Source: Clavelina lepadiformis
Lineage: Eukaryota > Chordata > Ascidiacea > Aplousobranchia > Clavelinidae
Direction: 5' to 3'
NCBI RefSeq assembly: GCF_947623445.1
Contig: NC_135242.1
Coordinates: forward strand, 18,848,001-18,912,000
Length of the DNA stretch: 64,000 nt
Shown here: one piece after another, positions 25,990 to 38,841 of the stretch
Numbering within the stretch: the first letter of the stretch is position 1
How the letters are laid out: every line of letters begins with the position of its first letter
Program-made: the position numbers and the translations under genes
The notes under the pieces: model-generated
Databases searched by the model: none
What the model was told of the DNA's origin: nothing
The model's input: the letters and a program-made list of their open reading frames with translations, nothing else

Positions 25990-26400
25990 TTCTACCAGTC
26001 TGCTGGCTGCGTCTAGTATACAAGTGCATAACCAGACGTCACAATTTAAGTAGCTTGCGTATCTAGTATACAAAGGCGTCCTGTGGTTGTGCATGCGCTT
26101 GTATAATATAGGCCTACCCTATTTACTGGCTTAAAGGCTAGCACTTATTGTAGAAAGTGTGGCACCTGCACACACAAGGTTTATCAACGTTTACACCAAA
26201 CTTTTTTATCTTCACAACAATGTATGGCCTATAGTACATAAAGCAAAATTGGATGTTTGCCGGATCACAGAGTTCAGTAGGCCAATGGCAGTTTTCGCCA
26301 AGATCTCGAGTGTACAAAAGCAAAATTTCGCTATGTGCACTGCGACTCGTAGCCCAAGTCTGTCCGGCACTTTTAGCAGGTAAGGTGCGGCCTTCTACAA
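25990..26400 (+). repeat. Dispersed repeat family R1, intergenic copy
   Basis: Contains TTTAAGTAGC..TCTAGTA, TGTGGTTGTGCA, AGAAAGTGTGGCAC and GGCAGTTTTCGCC blocks shared with the copies in SPAG16 intron 1 and EDC3 intron 1, but in a rearranged order. Boundaries are approximate. Confidence 0.45.
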
Positions 26401-27918
26401 TAGAAATCGGAGTAAAATTTAGTGTTCTCCTTTTTTCCAATGTCTAAATTAATTTAAAACTAATTTTCTCCAACCCAAACTCTCCCCTCTCATGTCTTAA
26501 TTACATCAAAAATAAATTTGGACAAAGAGATTGTCAAACAGTAACAAGATCCAAACCCAAAATCTCCAAACCCAAAACCTCCAGCCCCATCGTTCACCAC
26601 ACCGGCACCGTATTTGTTTCTTTCTCTCGTCCAAAACGATAGTGATAAGTTCTACGTAAATAAGTTATTATGATCCTTCAAAACCATTGTTCAGTTCAAT
26701 AAATGATGCCTGATTGACCATGTAGTATGTTAAGTGTTGAGAAACAATTAAAAGTTAATTTCTAGCATATGACTGGAAAATTTGATTATCTTTATTTTGG
26801 TACCCAACAATTTCAATAATTAATCGATTACTATAGCTTTGGTGCCTAAAGAGTCAAATAATCAGTTGATTTTTTGAATTATATCTAAGTATTAATTATT
26901 ATTATCAATAAAATGCTAACGATTGACGATCAATTTCATTGTGACAATATGACATCATTAGTTTTCCAGCAACCAGCATGTTTTTAATTTATATGAAATT
27001 TTGATGCTTGTACAAAGATTGAGTGGTTATCAGGATTTCGTAATGGCCAACTTATTTAGGCGAATAACCCATGATACGTTGTTTATGCATTTCAGAGTCA
27101 GACATTAACATGAAGCAAATAAAAACAAAGTTTATTGGCAAGGGCTAGGCTAATCTGAGTGTCAAACAGGTCAGTTGTCAATGTTTAATGCGGTGACATT
27201 ATAGAAAAACAGAATATTTTTGTTCCACTTTCACCATTTTCAATCAGGCGCAGGTAGATTAAAGAAAGTGTTAACTGCATGTCACAATGGATACAAATTT
27301 ATACTTGCATTCTTTGGTAACAAAAATGCTTTTTTTGCTGATTACCAATGACTGCATCACATTCCTATTTCACTTTGCCATGCTGTCCTCACCACATATT
27401 TGTTACAGACCCTTTTTGCCTACTGACTTAGAACTTTTACTTTTTTTTTCTATCAGAAACAAAACTTAAAATTTTTCTTTAATCGGTTTTTGCTTTACCT
27501 AGCTGGATATCACTAACTGCATAGCAACAATTTAACAACTTATTAATGTCAGTATGTCAGCCCACTTGATGTATAAGCTTACTATCAAAGTTTTACTCTA
27601 AAATTGCAGTTTGAATGTATGCCTGCAATGGAGTGCCAATCTACAATTAGCGGCTTAAACATCAACTTAATTTATTTAGTGATATTTAAAGTTGCATAAA
27701 TGCTTAGGCTAGACTTTCAATAATACCCTGCTAAGCTTTGCTTATTTTATCATCATTGCATGTTAATAGATGGTATTTGAATCTGTTACTTCCGGTTGTT
27801 CACTCACACTTTCAGCTGTGACATGTTTAAACATTCAGCAAATAATTCTAGATATCTTAAATGGCATAATATCATAATATTGTCTTTCTCTTTAAGCTTT
27901 ATCTTATTATATGCTACC

Positions 27919-30900
27919 ATGTCAGCTGGTGGCAAAGTTTTAAGTCGTGAGGTTGCCAAACCACTAGGTGAAGCAGATAAGGAAAAGAGGAAAAATGAAG
28001 AACCAAAGAAGATCTCCCGCGAAGAATGGAGGAAGCAGAAAGAGCTGGAAGAAGCACGTAAACTTGGAAATGCCCCAGCAGAAGTAGATGAAGAAGGGAA
28101 GTGAGTAATTTCATTGTCTATCACAGTATCTAGATCTACACTCTTCATACCCTTTTATGTCGCAGAACCCTTGTTAACTTTTATGGTTGAATTCCTTCAG
28201 AAATTATAAATTTCTGGACGGTGTATATTTGCAAAATTATTTTTAATCAGAAGTAAATTATACAAACTTGTCTTTTTTCTGTTTTTCACAGGGATATCAA
28301 TCCACACATTCCACAATACATTTCCACTGTTCCATGGTATGTGGATCCTACCCAGCGTGCTTCACTAAAACATCAACGTGTTCAGGATGAGAAAATTAAA
28401 GAGTTTTCCAAAATTGATGAATGGTACAAACGAGGTATATCTGACAAACCTATTGCAACAAAATATAGAAAAGGCGCTTGTGAAAATTGTGGAGCGATGA
28501 CTCACAAAAAGAAAGATTGCTTAGAGGTAAGCGCTACCACCCTATCGGCCACTACTAAAACCTAATTAAACATATTTTTATCTATCATAGTGATATTTAA
28601 TCTCTGTAATGGTCAACCTATACATTTTATAACAACTGGAAACTAACTTTACAGAGACCTCGTAAGATTGGTGCAAGATTCACAGGTACCAACATTGCAC
28701 CTGATGAGCATGTACAACCAGACATAAAGCTTGATTTTGCTGGAAAAAGGGATAGATGGAATGGGTAAGTAAAATAAAAGGAATCTGTATGATTCACTGG
28801 CCAACAAAAAATTTTTGGCAAGAACGATTTTAGAATATTTCAGGGGTGCTGAGCTCGAAAATGCCGTTAGGTTTTGCAAGTTTTGCACATAGATCAAGTC
28901 TCTTGAGATGTCATAGATAAATAATCACACACAACATTCACCAAGTCATAAACTTAGCAATAAACCTGCTATATGTCACACATATATATCTGTTACAGCT
29001 GTATAAATTGCTCTAACTGCCAACAGCTTGGTAGGTGACAGCCTATATCCCAACCACGGCAACCAGTAGGCCTACGGCAACGGTTTGACAGGTAGCCTAT
29101 GTGGTCTAAAAGATGCCGTAAGTTAACGGGCGCAAAAGATTGGGCTACCGGATTTTTTCTGTTTAAAACAATGTTAATTTATTGAATTACAATGCTTCAC
29201 GTTGCTAAATTCTTCACATAACGCCTATTTGATCAAAGGTTAAACTCCTACGACCTACACTTCTGACCTCAGTTGACTACCACACAAGAAAAGCAACAGC
29301 AACAGTATGTTGTCAAGCAACTTGAATATAATCTATGACATTACAAAAGCCTTGATCTACGTCACCCAAGAAGGCCAAAAACTGAGACTTTTTGTGATTT
29401 TCTTTTGCCGATAACTAGTTAACCACAAAATTATTTTTCAAAAATATGTTACCAGAACGTTCAGTTAATAGTGTTCTTTCCTATAAGACCAACTTGTTTT
29501 AGGAATTGCCCATAACTTTTAGCAATTATTTGCTTTCCAAACAGATACAATCCTGATCAACATCAAGAGGTTATCGAAGACTATGCCAAAATCGAAGTCG
29601 CAAAACAGACAGTTAAAGCCCAGAAACTGCAAGAAGAATTGCTATCTGGAAAAATGACTAATGCTGATGTGAGTTGAGTGTCAAGAACTCCTGTTGAAAA
29701 TGTTTGTGTTAGTGGATGTATGAGATATGTTGTGTTTCTGCAAGTGCTTCTATGGTATTTGATTTCATTTAACTAATCTTTAAAGCGCTTTTGGTATATT
29801 TTAGGATAACAATGAATCGGATGGAGATGAAGACAAATATGCTGATGGTGCCGATATGCCTGGAACTAATTTTGACACAAAGCGTCGAATCACAGTTCGC
29901 AACTTGCGTATTCGTGAAGATACTGCAAAATACCTTCGCAATCTTAACCCTAACTCTGCATATTATGATCCAAAGACTCGATCAATGAGGGAAAATCCAT
30001 ATGCAGGAACAGGGAAAAGTTTGACAGAGTAAGTTGGAGACATAGTGCATTTGCTGTGAAATTAAAACCATTACTTTTTGCAGGCTACATTGTTTGTGTT
30101 TTGAACTCGATAGATGTGGTAATTGCTACAGCCCTGAAGTTATAAGCATTACTTTTAGACCTTGGCTAATGTATAGAACAGGGGTCGGCAACCTTTTGCA
30201 CTTAAAGAGCCATTTTAACCGATATTCCACAAAATAAAAATCACTGGGAGCCGCAAAACTATTTTCACAATAAAACGAAAACGACACTCTGTAACAAAAC
30301 TGTCATGTGTCGCATTTATAAAAGCAGTTAATTCAGTAAGATTTAATTAATGTGATTTTTGCTCTTGCATTTCATTGCAAAGCATCTGTACGTGAGGGCT
30401 GTAGGATGTCATCTTCATCTTCAGACATGATTGTAAGCTGTCATCTGTGAGACGTGTGCGGTATCTGTTTTTAATGTAGTTCATGTTAGAGAAAAGTTAC
30501 TCACATACGTATGTGGATCCAAATATCGACAGGGTCCCAAGAGCATACTTTTTATATTATTATACGTATCAGGGAGAGCATTCCATGTTTCGAAAATCAA
30601 TTGGTCTGGTTTTGGTAGGTTTTCAATTTTGCTCCAATTGTGACCCTGAGCAAGATCGGCCTTCTGACGGGCTACATCCTCAAGGTCAGCTGTCAAGCGT
30701 CTAAACTTGGATATCCATATGTCTTTCGACATATGGATATCATATATCGACTAATTATGACGTCACAACCAGAATGATTATGCTTTCATTTACTATAATG
30801 TGCTCAGTGAGATAAAGACGCGAGTGTTCTTCTGTTTGTTTCTACTGTAGCAATAAAATTAATAAGAGCCGCATCCGATGGATGAAAGAGCCGCATGCGG

Positions 30901-33665
30901 CTCCGGAGCCGCAGGTTGCCGACCCCTGGTATAGAACATCAATTTTTGTTGTTGTGCAAAATATTGTAAAGCAGGATATGGCGTTCTTTGAACTGGATTC
31001 TGTTGAATTCATTCAGCTCAAACGAATTTCTTTTAAAAGGATTCATACACTTACCTAAAATTTAGGAAGTTTTTACCTTCAAAAGCTATAATGTGCTGAT
31101 TTAATTTGCATTAGGCTGGATTTTGCTGGTGACAATTTTGTCCGACACAGCGGTGACACTGGGGAAATGGCTAAGATGCAAAGTATGTTGTGTTATATCT
31201 GCTACATGGTGTTAAAATGTGAAATCCAGTCTGACATCATCTAATATTGATGTGAAAGCGGTCTAATCGAGATGTTGATTCTTGATTCCAGTGTTTGCAT
31301 GGGAGGCAGAAGACAAAGGAGTTGATGTCCACTTGCAAGCTGATCCTACAAGACTGGAGATGTTGCAAAAGTCGTTTGATGTTCGAAAAGAAGGCTTCAA
31401 GAACTCGCAGCGAGACTCTATCCTTGCAAAATATGGCGGCATCGAACACCTCGATGCTCCTCCTAAAGAACTCCTACTTGCTCAAACGGTAAGAACGGTG
31501 TTTCGGTTTCTTGTTGTCAACAGTAGCTAATCTAGAGTTGACTACAGCACTAGTCACTGTGATAATAGCTGACTCGTCTTGTTTAAAAGTAAGCAATTTA
31601 GAATGATGCAAAACATACGATAATCATTTATGAACATGAGTTGCTGTTTAGTTATGCAAGTGTTGTAATGCATATATGCTTTTTGTCGTTTAGGAAGACT
31701 ATGTTGAATATTCACGTCAAGGCAATGTTATAAAAGGTCAAGAAAAAGCAAAAACAAAATCAAAGTATGTTGAAGATGCATACATCAATAATCATACGGT
31801 AAGTAGCCTGACATAATCATATGAATTGTCTTGTGTGATCTAGATTTGGTGGTTAATCACCGGACTTCGTCTTGGTTGATACGTTCCATTAGTTGTAATC
31901 ATAGTTACTGTATTTGTTTGAATAGAAGCTGTGATTTCTGTTCTTTTTTGATATGGTTTTGTGCTCATTCTAATCAAAGGAGGCTGCTGTTTTTTCTTGC
32001 TACCAAATTTATTTGAACAGTCCGTACGGTATACGATGCAATTTTGAATATATTGCACAAAAGAGCTCTAGTGCTTTGAAAAAATACCATAGTCTTGTTT
32101 AAATATGAGCGTCAGATATGTGTGAGACAGTGAAACTATTTTAGTACAGTCATGCACCTTTGAAACAAGGGCACCTTGTAAATACGCTAAGTATTTTTGC
32201 TTTGTATAGTGTTCACAAACTCTGGATAATATTGTCTCTTTTGCAACTGCAGAGTGTCTGGGGTTCATACTGGAAAGAAGGGAAATGGGGATACGCTTGT
32301 TGTCATTCATTTATCAAACATTCATATTGCACTGGAGATGCTGGCAAGGAAATACATTCGGAACATATGACCCTTCCTGCTCCTTCAAAAAAAGGTTAAA
32401 AGAACTTGTGATTTTGTGTTCATTTTTTTATACCCATTGGCTATGTTGGCTCACAAATATGAAATGACTGCATGTTTCTAGTTTATGTAACATTGTCTGA
32501 AAGTCCAACTTAAAGATCTTTTTATTTGTGTAAAAATATCAGAATCGAAGTTGCAGAAACTTGAAGAAAAACATTCTGCATGGACTAAGGCTCTTGGAAT
32601 CGGGGAAGAAAAAGATGTAGAGCCGAGCAAAGCTGTGAATGAAGATGGCAGTGATGAGGAAAGTAGCCCAGACGAGGAGGATCTTCCGAAATCTTTACTG
32701 CAGGTCTGACATGCTAAATGGTTAGCTATGCAATCAGCAGAAGATTTTTGTAATTCAGTGTAATTGAGTAATTAATTATTTTTTATAGCAACATCGGGAA
32801 AAACTTGAAGAAGAGCGCAAAGAAAATAAAAGAAGGAGAAAGCGGGAGAAAAAAAAGAAAAGAAAAAAGAATAGAAAGAAACACAGAAGCTCTTCTAGCA
32901 GCAGGTAAGCGCCCGTTAGCAGTTAGTGATTGCAAAGATTGTGTTTTGTTGTGAGCAAGTTCGATCATCGTGTTGTTGTTAGAACCTTTTTAAACTATTG
33001 TTAGGACATATTCTTTGATGTTCTCTATTTGTATATTTGAAGAATGCGTTTTAATACGAAAATAATATCATCACCGGAATAATATGGCATGACTATTCCA
33101 TTGTTTTCAACGTTTTTTTCAACATTCCACGGGTTAACTTTAGTTCTTTGATAAAATTGCTATCGGTACCTGTAAATTGACATGTGCGAAATATATTATT
33201 GAACTGATGTTGCAGTGATTCTGACTCCGCATCAGACTCGGATGAACCCGCTGAAAAGAAAAATCGTAAGAAGATTATAAAAGAAGTGAAGAAAGAGAAG
33301 AAGATATCAGAAAAGAAATTACAGGAAGTATGGGACCCTTAACAATAAAAAACACCATTACATTTTTTTCAGAACCTTTGAGGTGCTGTATCAATAGGAT
33401 TATTTCATATTATTGCAATATGTAGTCTATATGGTTTCCAGATATCACTTTTCGTACGCTCCTTTTAAACCTTGCATTGTATTTGTAGGCCCTACGCAAG
33501 GAAAGGGAGCGAGTAAACAAGGTGGACAAACTGATGACTATGGACGAGAGAAAGCGACCTTACAACAGCATGATGGAGATTGCTGAACCGTCCAAAGAAG
33601 AAATGGAAGCTTATTATCTCAAGCAGAAGAACACAGACGACCCGATGCGCGATTTTCTCAAATAA
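27919..33665 (+). CDS. SLU7: Pre-mRNA splicing factor SLU7
   Basis: Second-step spliceosome factor needed for 3' splice-site choice; nuclear. Exons: 27919-28100, 28292-28526, 28655-28764, 29545-29668, 29805-30028, 31115-31182, 31292-31488, 31694-31798, 32253-32394, 32543-32703, 32789-32904, 33216-33327, 33489-33665; about 650 residues (human 586). Landmarks: [20 protein letters not shown] region near the N-terminus, [16 protein letters not shown], a CCHC zinc knuckle around residues 124-137 ([14 protein letters not shown]), [82 protein letters not shown], a Lys/Arg-rich and Ser-rich low-complexity tail, and C-terminal [12 protein letters not shown]. The ATG at 27919 gives the expected family N-terminus [12 protein letters not shown]. 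The frame is open further upstream, but that part looks non-coding. Confidence 0.97.
30171..30936 (-). mobile_element. hAT element carrying a transposase C-terminal remnant, in SLU7 intron 5
   Basis: Element 30179-30928 has inverted ends CAGGGGTCGGCAACC and an exact 8-bp target duplication GTATAGAA (30171-30178, 30929-30936). The minus strand from about 30730 to 30360 reads as the C-terminus of a hAT transposase, including [20 protein letters not shown], the dimerisation-domain motif, followed by SLQSCL. The rest of a transposase is missing, so it is non-autonomous: an internally deleted copy. Confidence 0.88.
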
Positions 33666-34083
33666 CGATCTTTGTAGCGTAGCGTTCGTTACCGCTTGTG
33701 TTTGTCATCCCTTTTTGAGGCTCTGAGGTGGTTAAAGAGACCCGTTTTGTAGCGGTTACATTTTGCGGGAGAAACAGTAAGACTTGTGGATGCAATATCA
33801 ACTGGCCTTGTCATTGTTTCCTTGTGTTTTTTCATTCGTGATACGTCGGTGGTCTGTTCAATTATCTCGTCTCGTGTCAGGCGTTCCTCTAAACTGGCCT
33901 GAACACCCTCTTTCTCACATGTAATTGCATTATTTCTACTGTAATTAGATTCTAATTGAAGACGTGTTTTCATTTGACCTGTGCGCTTTATCCTTGTTAT
34001 AGTCATAACACGCATTCATTGGATATCTAGAAACAGCCTATGTATAGCCTGCTCGGAAAAGCATTTTTATAAATTATGATTCT

Positions 34084-34089
34084 AATAAA
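34084..34089 (+). promoter_or_regulatory. Candidate SLU7 polyadenylation signal
   Basis: First canonical AATAAA noticed downstream of the SLU7 stop, 0.42 kb away. Plausible, but a nearer variant signal cannot be excluded. Confidence 0.35.
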
Positions 34090-34527
34090 GTTGCTGCCGT
34101 CAAACACGCTGGCATGATTTCATAATTCTCAGGTTGAATCCCCATAGAAATTTATTAATAGCGGATTTTTTTTGTTTAACCTCGTAAGCTCTTGCTCACC
34201 GGTCGGTCTTCAATTAATGAATCATCCATTTTATTTTTTGTCAAAAGCGCGGTGGGGACGAAAAATCAAGCCAGTTGTTACTAACACGCGCCAATGAACA
34301 GGAGAAAAGGCTTAAAACGTGCTCAAGAAAAATAACGTTAATAATTGCTGGTAACAACTACCACGGCCACGTAATTAGTTATCAATAAAACAAAAGTTGA
34401 CAAAGCGAAAATTAAGCAGACGAGCAGGTGATGTGTTCAAGCAACTGATAAATGAAAATTGCTTCAATGCTGTACATCAGTGGATGGGAAAAGGAACCCC
34501 ATCCCAGGCAAGAGCCTGTTTCTGGTG

Positions 34528-34718
34528 GTCATAGCCAGTGTTTTTTTTAAGGTGTTTTGGGGGACCGAAACGGTCCCCCAAAATTTCTCCAGCGGTTTCC
34601 CAAAATTTGGACTTGCAACTACAGGCTATTTTTTGGTATTTAAATGAAACACTTGCGGTCTCTTAAAACTACTTAGCGGTCACCCAAACCAAACCTTAAA
34701 AAAAACCCTGGTCATAGC
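34528..34718. mobile_element. 175-bp hAT-type MITE
   Basis: Element 34536-34710: ends CAGTGTTTTTTTTAAGGT and, inverted, CAGGGTTTTTTTTAAGGT, with an exact 8-bp duplication GTCATAGC on both sides (34528-34535 and 34711-34718). No coding capacity. Within unit A of the duplication; no counterpart was seen in unit B. Confidence 0.85.
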
Positions 34719-35683
34719 ACTTTTTGGTTAAAACATTGTTTATCATGCAGGATACATAAAATACGAATTATGTTAGAAGGCGAAATGCGTTTTCGTCGTG
34801 CACGAGCAATGCTGATACGAATAACATGACAGGCTTTGAACAATGTTAGTAATACAGGATGCTACAGTCAACCAGGTCCGTGAAGAGCGTAATATGAACT
34901 CGGGCCAGAAGGGAAACCTGGGCCTTTGCAAAATTTATGAAAGCTCGTTGTTCCTAAATAATGGTCCATAAACGGATTGTCGTTAAATTTCACACTAGGC
35001 TATACAAATATTAACCACGAGAGCATTTTATTTATTCCAAAGATACTGTAAATATGTTCAAAATATTTACACCTTTCTTCCTTGAGTATATTTCGCTTGC
35101 CACTGATCATTTTGTTGCAGCTTATTCCCATGGTGCGTATACGTACAAATACTTTTTTTTCCTGTTTGCTAGGCTTCGAAGTAAGTAAGATGCACCCTGC
35201 CTGAGCGTTTGCTGGGAAGAAAACGTCTTCGCCCTTTAGTTTAGAGTCATATTTTCGAAAGTCAGGGCACGATTAAGTTCGATCCCGGCGTTGCTGATGA
35301 TGTTACATTTGAGTTTTCAAACCCAACAATTTAAATTGTTCAAACAAAATATCATCATAACTCTAAAAGTGCTCACCAGCAATAAATGCTTTTATTTTTT
35401 CGCTCAGATGTTAAATGTCCTATTTTATATTACGCTCAAACTTGCCTTTCGTGAATCGACGGAAACGTTCATGCATATATTCCTGTTCAACTTTACCATT
35501 ACCGATTGTTCACCCTACATGTACAAAATGACATTCATGCTGTAATGAACTAGAATACTAGATTGATAAAATAGTAGTTAATAAGCTGAAAATTTGTACA
35601 AGTATAGTTAGTTGCAGCGAAAGAATCTGTTTACATCAAAAGAAGAAATTAGTACATAAAAAAACTTATTTCAAGGCAAAAGG

Positions 35684-37933
35684 ATGAGTCGAACGAACTC
35701 CGGTCATGTGAAATTAAAGTGTCTCCTGCTAGCATGTATCAGTTGCTGCCTCATAATCTTCTTTTATCTCCAAACAGGAGAGGTGCCGAAGATTAATTTT
35801 CGTACAGCATGCTGGAAGCCAGAGTGCTTCAATACGTCAGAAGGTTTCATAAGCTATGCCTCGCCCGTAAGTTTTACAGTATTAATTGCTGACTGGTCCG
35901 CTTATAATATATACACTTTTCAATGAATGGATTTATAAAATCTGAACCGACGTGAAGGTTATGTTATGCAAAATATGAGTTTAAACTGAGAAAAGTGCGC
36001 ACGATTTTAACTCGACGATTCCTCAAACTTCGAGTCCCAGTTACTAAGCTTGCCTGTGTGCAGTTTTCGTAATAATCTTATTAGTAGTCTATCAGTAATT
36101 TTTTCCACAGTTTGGCATCGTTCACCTGGACCACTGGGCACTGAAGATGACCAAATGTTATAGGCTACTAATACCTTGTCTAAGGAAAAAAGGGTTTATG
36201 ACGACTGTATGGTGTATAGTGCCCGCAAGTTTCAGTTACACAACTGAAATAATAAACTGCAATAAATTACACCGATATTTCTTGAAAATTCAATTATCTA
36301 TACAGGATCATGGATTAAAGGCTACTTCAAAAGTTGCAGCAATTGGTCGGAATGGTATCAATTCAATTGAAGGCCCCACATTACACTCAGATACTTACAC
36401 GCCAACATGGGTAGGCTAAGAGATAAAGCACTACTGGTGAATACAAAACTTTATTTTCTGCCGATGTTTCATTAACCCATTCGTATTAGCTTCATCAGGG
36501 CAATGGGAATAAAATTTAAAATTTTTACGAAAAGTGTAGAATAACGATTGCCAAGTTACAACTTGCTGTATTAACCATTAACATGGAATAACGATTGCTG
36601 CAATAACCTAACAATTATTACTGTAATAGTAGTGCCTTATATTTAATTATATCACGCCTGGTGGCAACCATTGTATATTTATGATGATAGGCTAAGTTAA
36701 CATCCATTAACTTCTGTGTTGGCTCTGCTACCGAACTTCTTGCTATACACAATGCTGGTCCTAGGTCGCCGTGGTTGCTGCTAAAAAGTGTGGCTCTGGA
36801 GCTCTTACCTACATGTTGAACGGTCATCCTAGCATAATCTACATACCGAGGAAAGAACTTGGTATAGACTCGACCTGCAACGCAAAACGTTATATGGCGA
36901 ATACCATAAGGTTGTTAAGTTATTAAACATTGGGTCTAATTAAAAAAGCGCTCGCGGTCTGAACTACAGCATGGTATAGGATATTTATTGCCTTCGATAA
37001 AAACAATTTTTCAGGGAATTCCAAATTACCCATACAGACCCTTTCGCTTACATTTTACGAGAGAATCAGTGCCTGTGGAAAGGACGTGCCTTCGAAGTTC
37101 TGGGTGAAATGAAACCACACAAGATTATAACCATGTTTTGCGATCCAGTGCATAGGGTGCTTTCGGATTACTTGCAGATTTCATTGCGACAGCCGGTTAG
37201 TTGTAAACAAAACTTAACTTAGGATGCCTCTTGCTGCTGTTGTACATATAACCTAAACATATTAGACCTAATACAAATTATTCCAACATGGTCTACAGTT
37301 AGCATAAAGTGTATTCAGCATTGTGAAACAAATGCTAGGCTTTACGAGCATAAAGATAATAAGTTATACAATTCTACAGTGAAAAAACTCTTGTTGCAGG
37401 AAAACTTCCAGCAATTCAAAAAAGCTTCATTAACGGATTCGATAGATCTGGCCCTCAAACACTTATACGCGGCCAGGAAAACTATGTTCGAGGATGAATT
37501 CGCGAGTCATGTAAGAAAGCTGGCCGTTCAGTTTCCGATCAATCATGTGGTAAATATTGTTTCAAAAGGAATGTACGTCTACGCACTGATGGAATACTAC
37601 AAACACTACAGAAAAGAAGACGTTCTAATTTTGAATGGAAAAGATATGATTTTGAGACCGTGGGAAGTTATGGACCAGGTGCAGATTTTCTTAGACCTGC
37701 CCGAGCGAATTACCCGATCGGATTTTTATAAAAACGAAAAAACTGGTTTCTACTGCTTCATAAGACAAAACATGCAATACTGCCCTAGTGATGAAAAAAG
37801 CCTCACCCACAGTAACGATACTGTAAAACCAACTCTGCCTCCGGATTACGTCATTAAACTCCAGAAATTTTTCGAACCTTACAATAAAAAGTTGTTCAAC
37901 CTACTAGGTTTCAAAATGGATTGGAAGAACTAA
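35684..37933 (+). CDS. Heparan sulfate 3-O-sulfotransferase-like protein, copy A
   Basis: Predicted type II Golgi sulfotransferase that would use PAPS to sulfate a glycan. Exons: 35684-35866, 36306-36410, 36765-36910, 37015-37195, 37319-37933; about 409 residues. A membrane anchor lies near residues 11-29 (LKCLLLACISCCLIIFFYLQ). The PAPS 5'-phosphosulfate loop is recognisable but altered (VVAAKKCGSGALTYML; family form KKGGTRALLEML). The 3'-phosphate motif is CDPVHRVLSDYLQ, with Cys for the usual Arg of RDPV. The C-terminal third is typical of HS3ST: GMYVYALMEYY, LILNGKDMI, QVQIFLDLP, KTGFYCFIRQ, a Cys pair, FFEPYNKKLF and a terminal DW. The catalytic Glu region reads KELGID, lacking the His that follows in HS3ST1 (NEVHFFD). 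Its twin lies 2.2 kb downstream. Substrate is unknown and activity uncertain. Confidence 0.85.
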
Positions 37934-38437
37934 GCAAAATTGTAAAGGCAGTTAAATATTGAAAGTCATATAACGTTCCCTATTACATACAGTTCACCAT
38001 TACCTCAGAACTTTAGTATATAAGCCCATATATATCAATCATGTCTGGGATTTTCCTAAACGAATAGTAAGCTAATCACCATTTTCAATTTTGCTGGTTT
38101 ATTGAGGCGGAAATGTCTTATCCTCAATCACCTTTCTCCATTCGGTTGTTAAACTGGAGTTTCGGTGTTTAGTTTTGGAGATCATACAAGAAATCACTCT
38201 ATAATATCTTAATGCGAAGATAGTTTAAAAACGAATGTGGTTATGAATTTTTTTCATGCTCAGTAGTTTAAAGTTTTAGTACATTTCTGGTTGGTTGTCA
38301 GCGTGTCATTTCAGTTTTATACAATCCTTTAAACAATTTTCTTTAGATTTTCTGTGAAAGTCTTTTGGTCGTTCCACTGAAATTAGCTTGTTTTCATTTA
38401 TATTTTAAACCATTCGGTGCACTATGTTCCTTTCTTG

Positions 38438-38841
38438 TTGTAGGGCAGGTGTGTCCAACCCGTGGCCCGCGGGAAGGTTCGATCTGAGTATTTTTCGAAA
38501 TAACTTATATTATCAACTGAATCGCCTACGTAATTTGTGGCGAACTTACATTCCGATAAATTGGCATTTATTGTTTGCTATACAATAGAGCAATAAATAG
38601 CAGAGATATTAGATAATATAGATTATAGAGCAATAGATAGATAATATACTATAGTCTCTAGTGCAGGGGTGCACAACTGTTCAAGATAATTTTATTGCAT
38701 CACAATTTATTTCTAAGATTAGAATTTTGCTGTGAGGGTTTTAATTAGAAATTAGCAGTAAACACTCAAGTGGCCCGCGCAATCATTTGTAAATCGCATG
38801 TGGCCCTTCGGCCAAAAAGGTTGGACAACCCTGTTGTAGGG
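38438..38841. mobile_element. hAT-type non-autonomous element, possibly composite
   Basis: Element 38446-38833: ends CAGGTGTGTCCAACC and, inverted, CAGGGTTGTCCAACC, flanked by an exact 8-bp duplication TTGTAGGG. Both ends continue into GTGGCCCGC/GTGGCCC-like sequence. A second hAT-like start, CAGGGGTGCACAACTG, occurs inside at about 38664, so a nested or composite history is possible. Absent from unit B, hence inserted after the duplication. Confidence 0.87.

Larger units (their letters stand above)
24963..27918. other. Intergenic region between SPAG16 and SLU7
   Basis: Nearly 3 kb with no coding sequence recognised. Holds a small TA-flanked MITE (25808-25943), an R1 repeat copy (about 25990-26400) and AT-rich sequence. 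The SLU7 promoter presumably lies in the last few hundred bases, but no clear core element was seen. Confidence 0.5.
33666..35683. other. Spacer between SLU7 and first sulfotransferase-like gene
   Basis: SLU7 3' UTR with a candidate AATAAA at 34084-34089, the left boundary of the segmental duplication (about 34135), a small hAT element and the promoter region of the first sulfotransferase-like gene. An open frame at 33689-34015 on the minus strand lies over the SLU7 3' UTR and shows no family similarity. Confidence 0.5.

Noticed and set aside
33689-34015. 108-codon minus-strand open frame after SLU7
   Set aside because: Overlaps the SLU7 3' UTR, no family resemblance and no exon partners found.
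36430-36520. Complement reads CCTGATGAAGC...GAAAC, resembling a hammerhead ribozyme core or retroelement tail; 1040-1095 has a similar CCTGAAGAAGC word
   Set aside because: The segment that should form stem II pairs poorly in the 36.4 kb copy, and the helix and cleavage-site requirements could not be satisfied by eye. Probably a short repeat tail.
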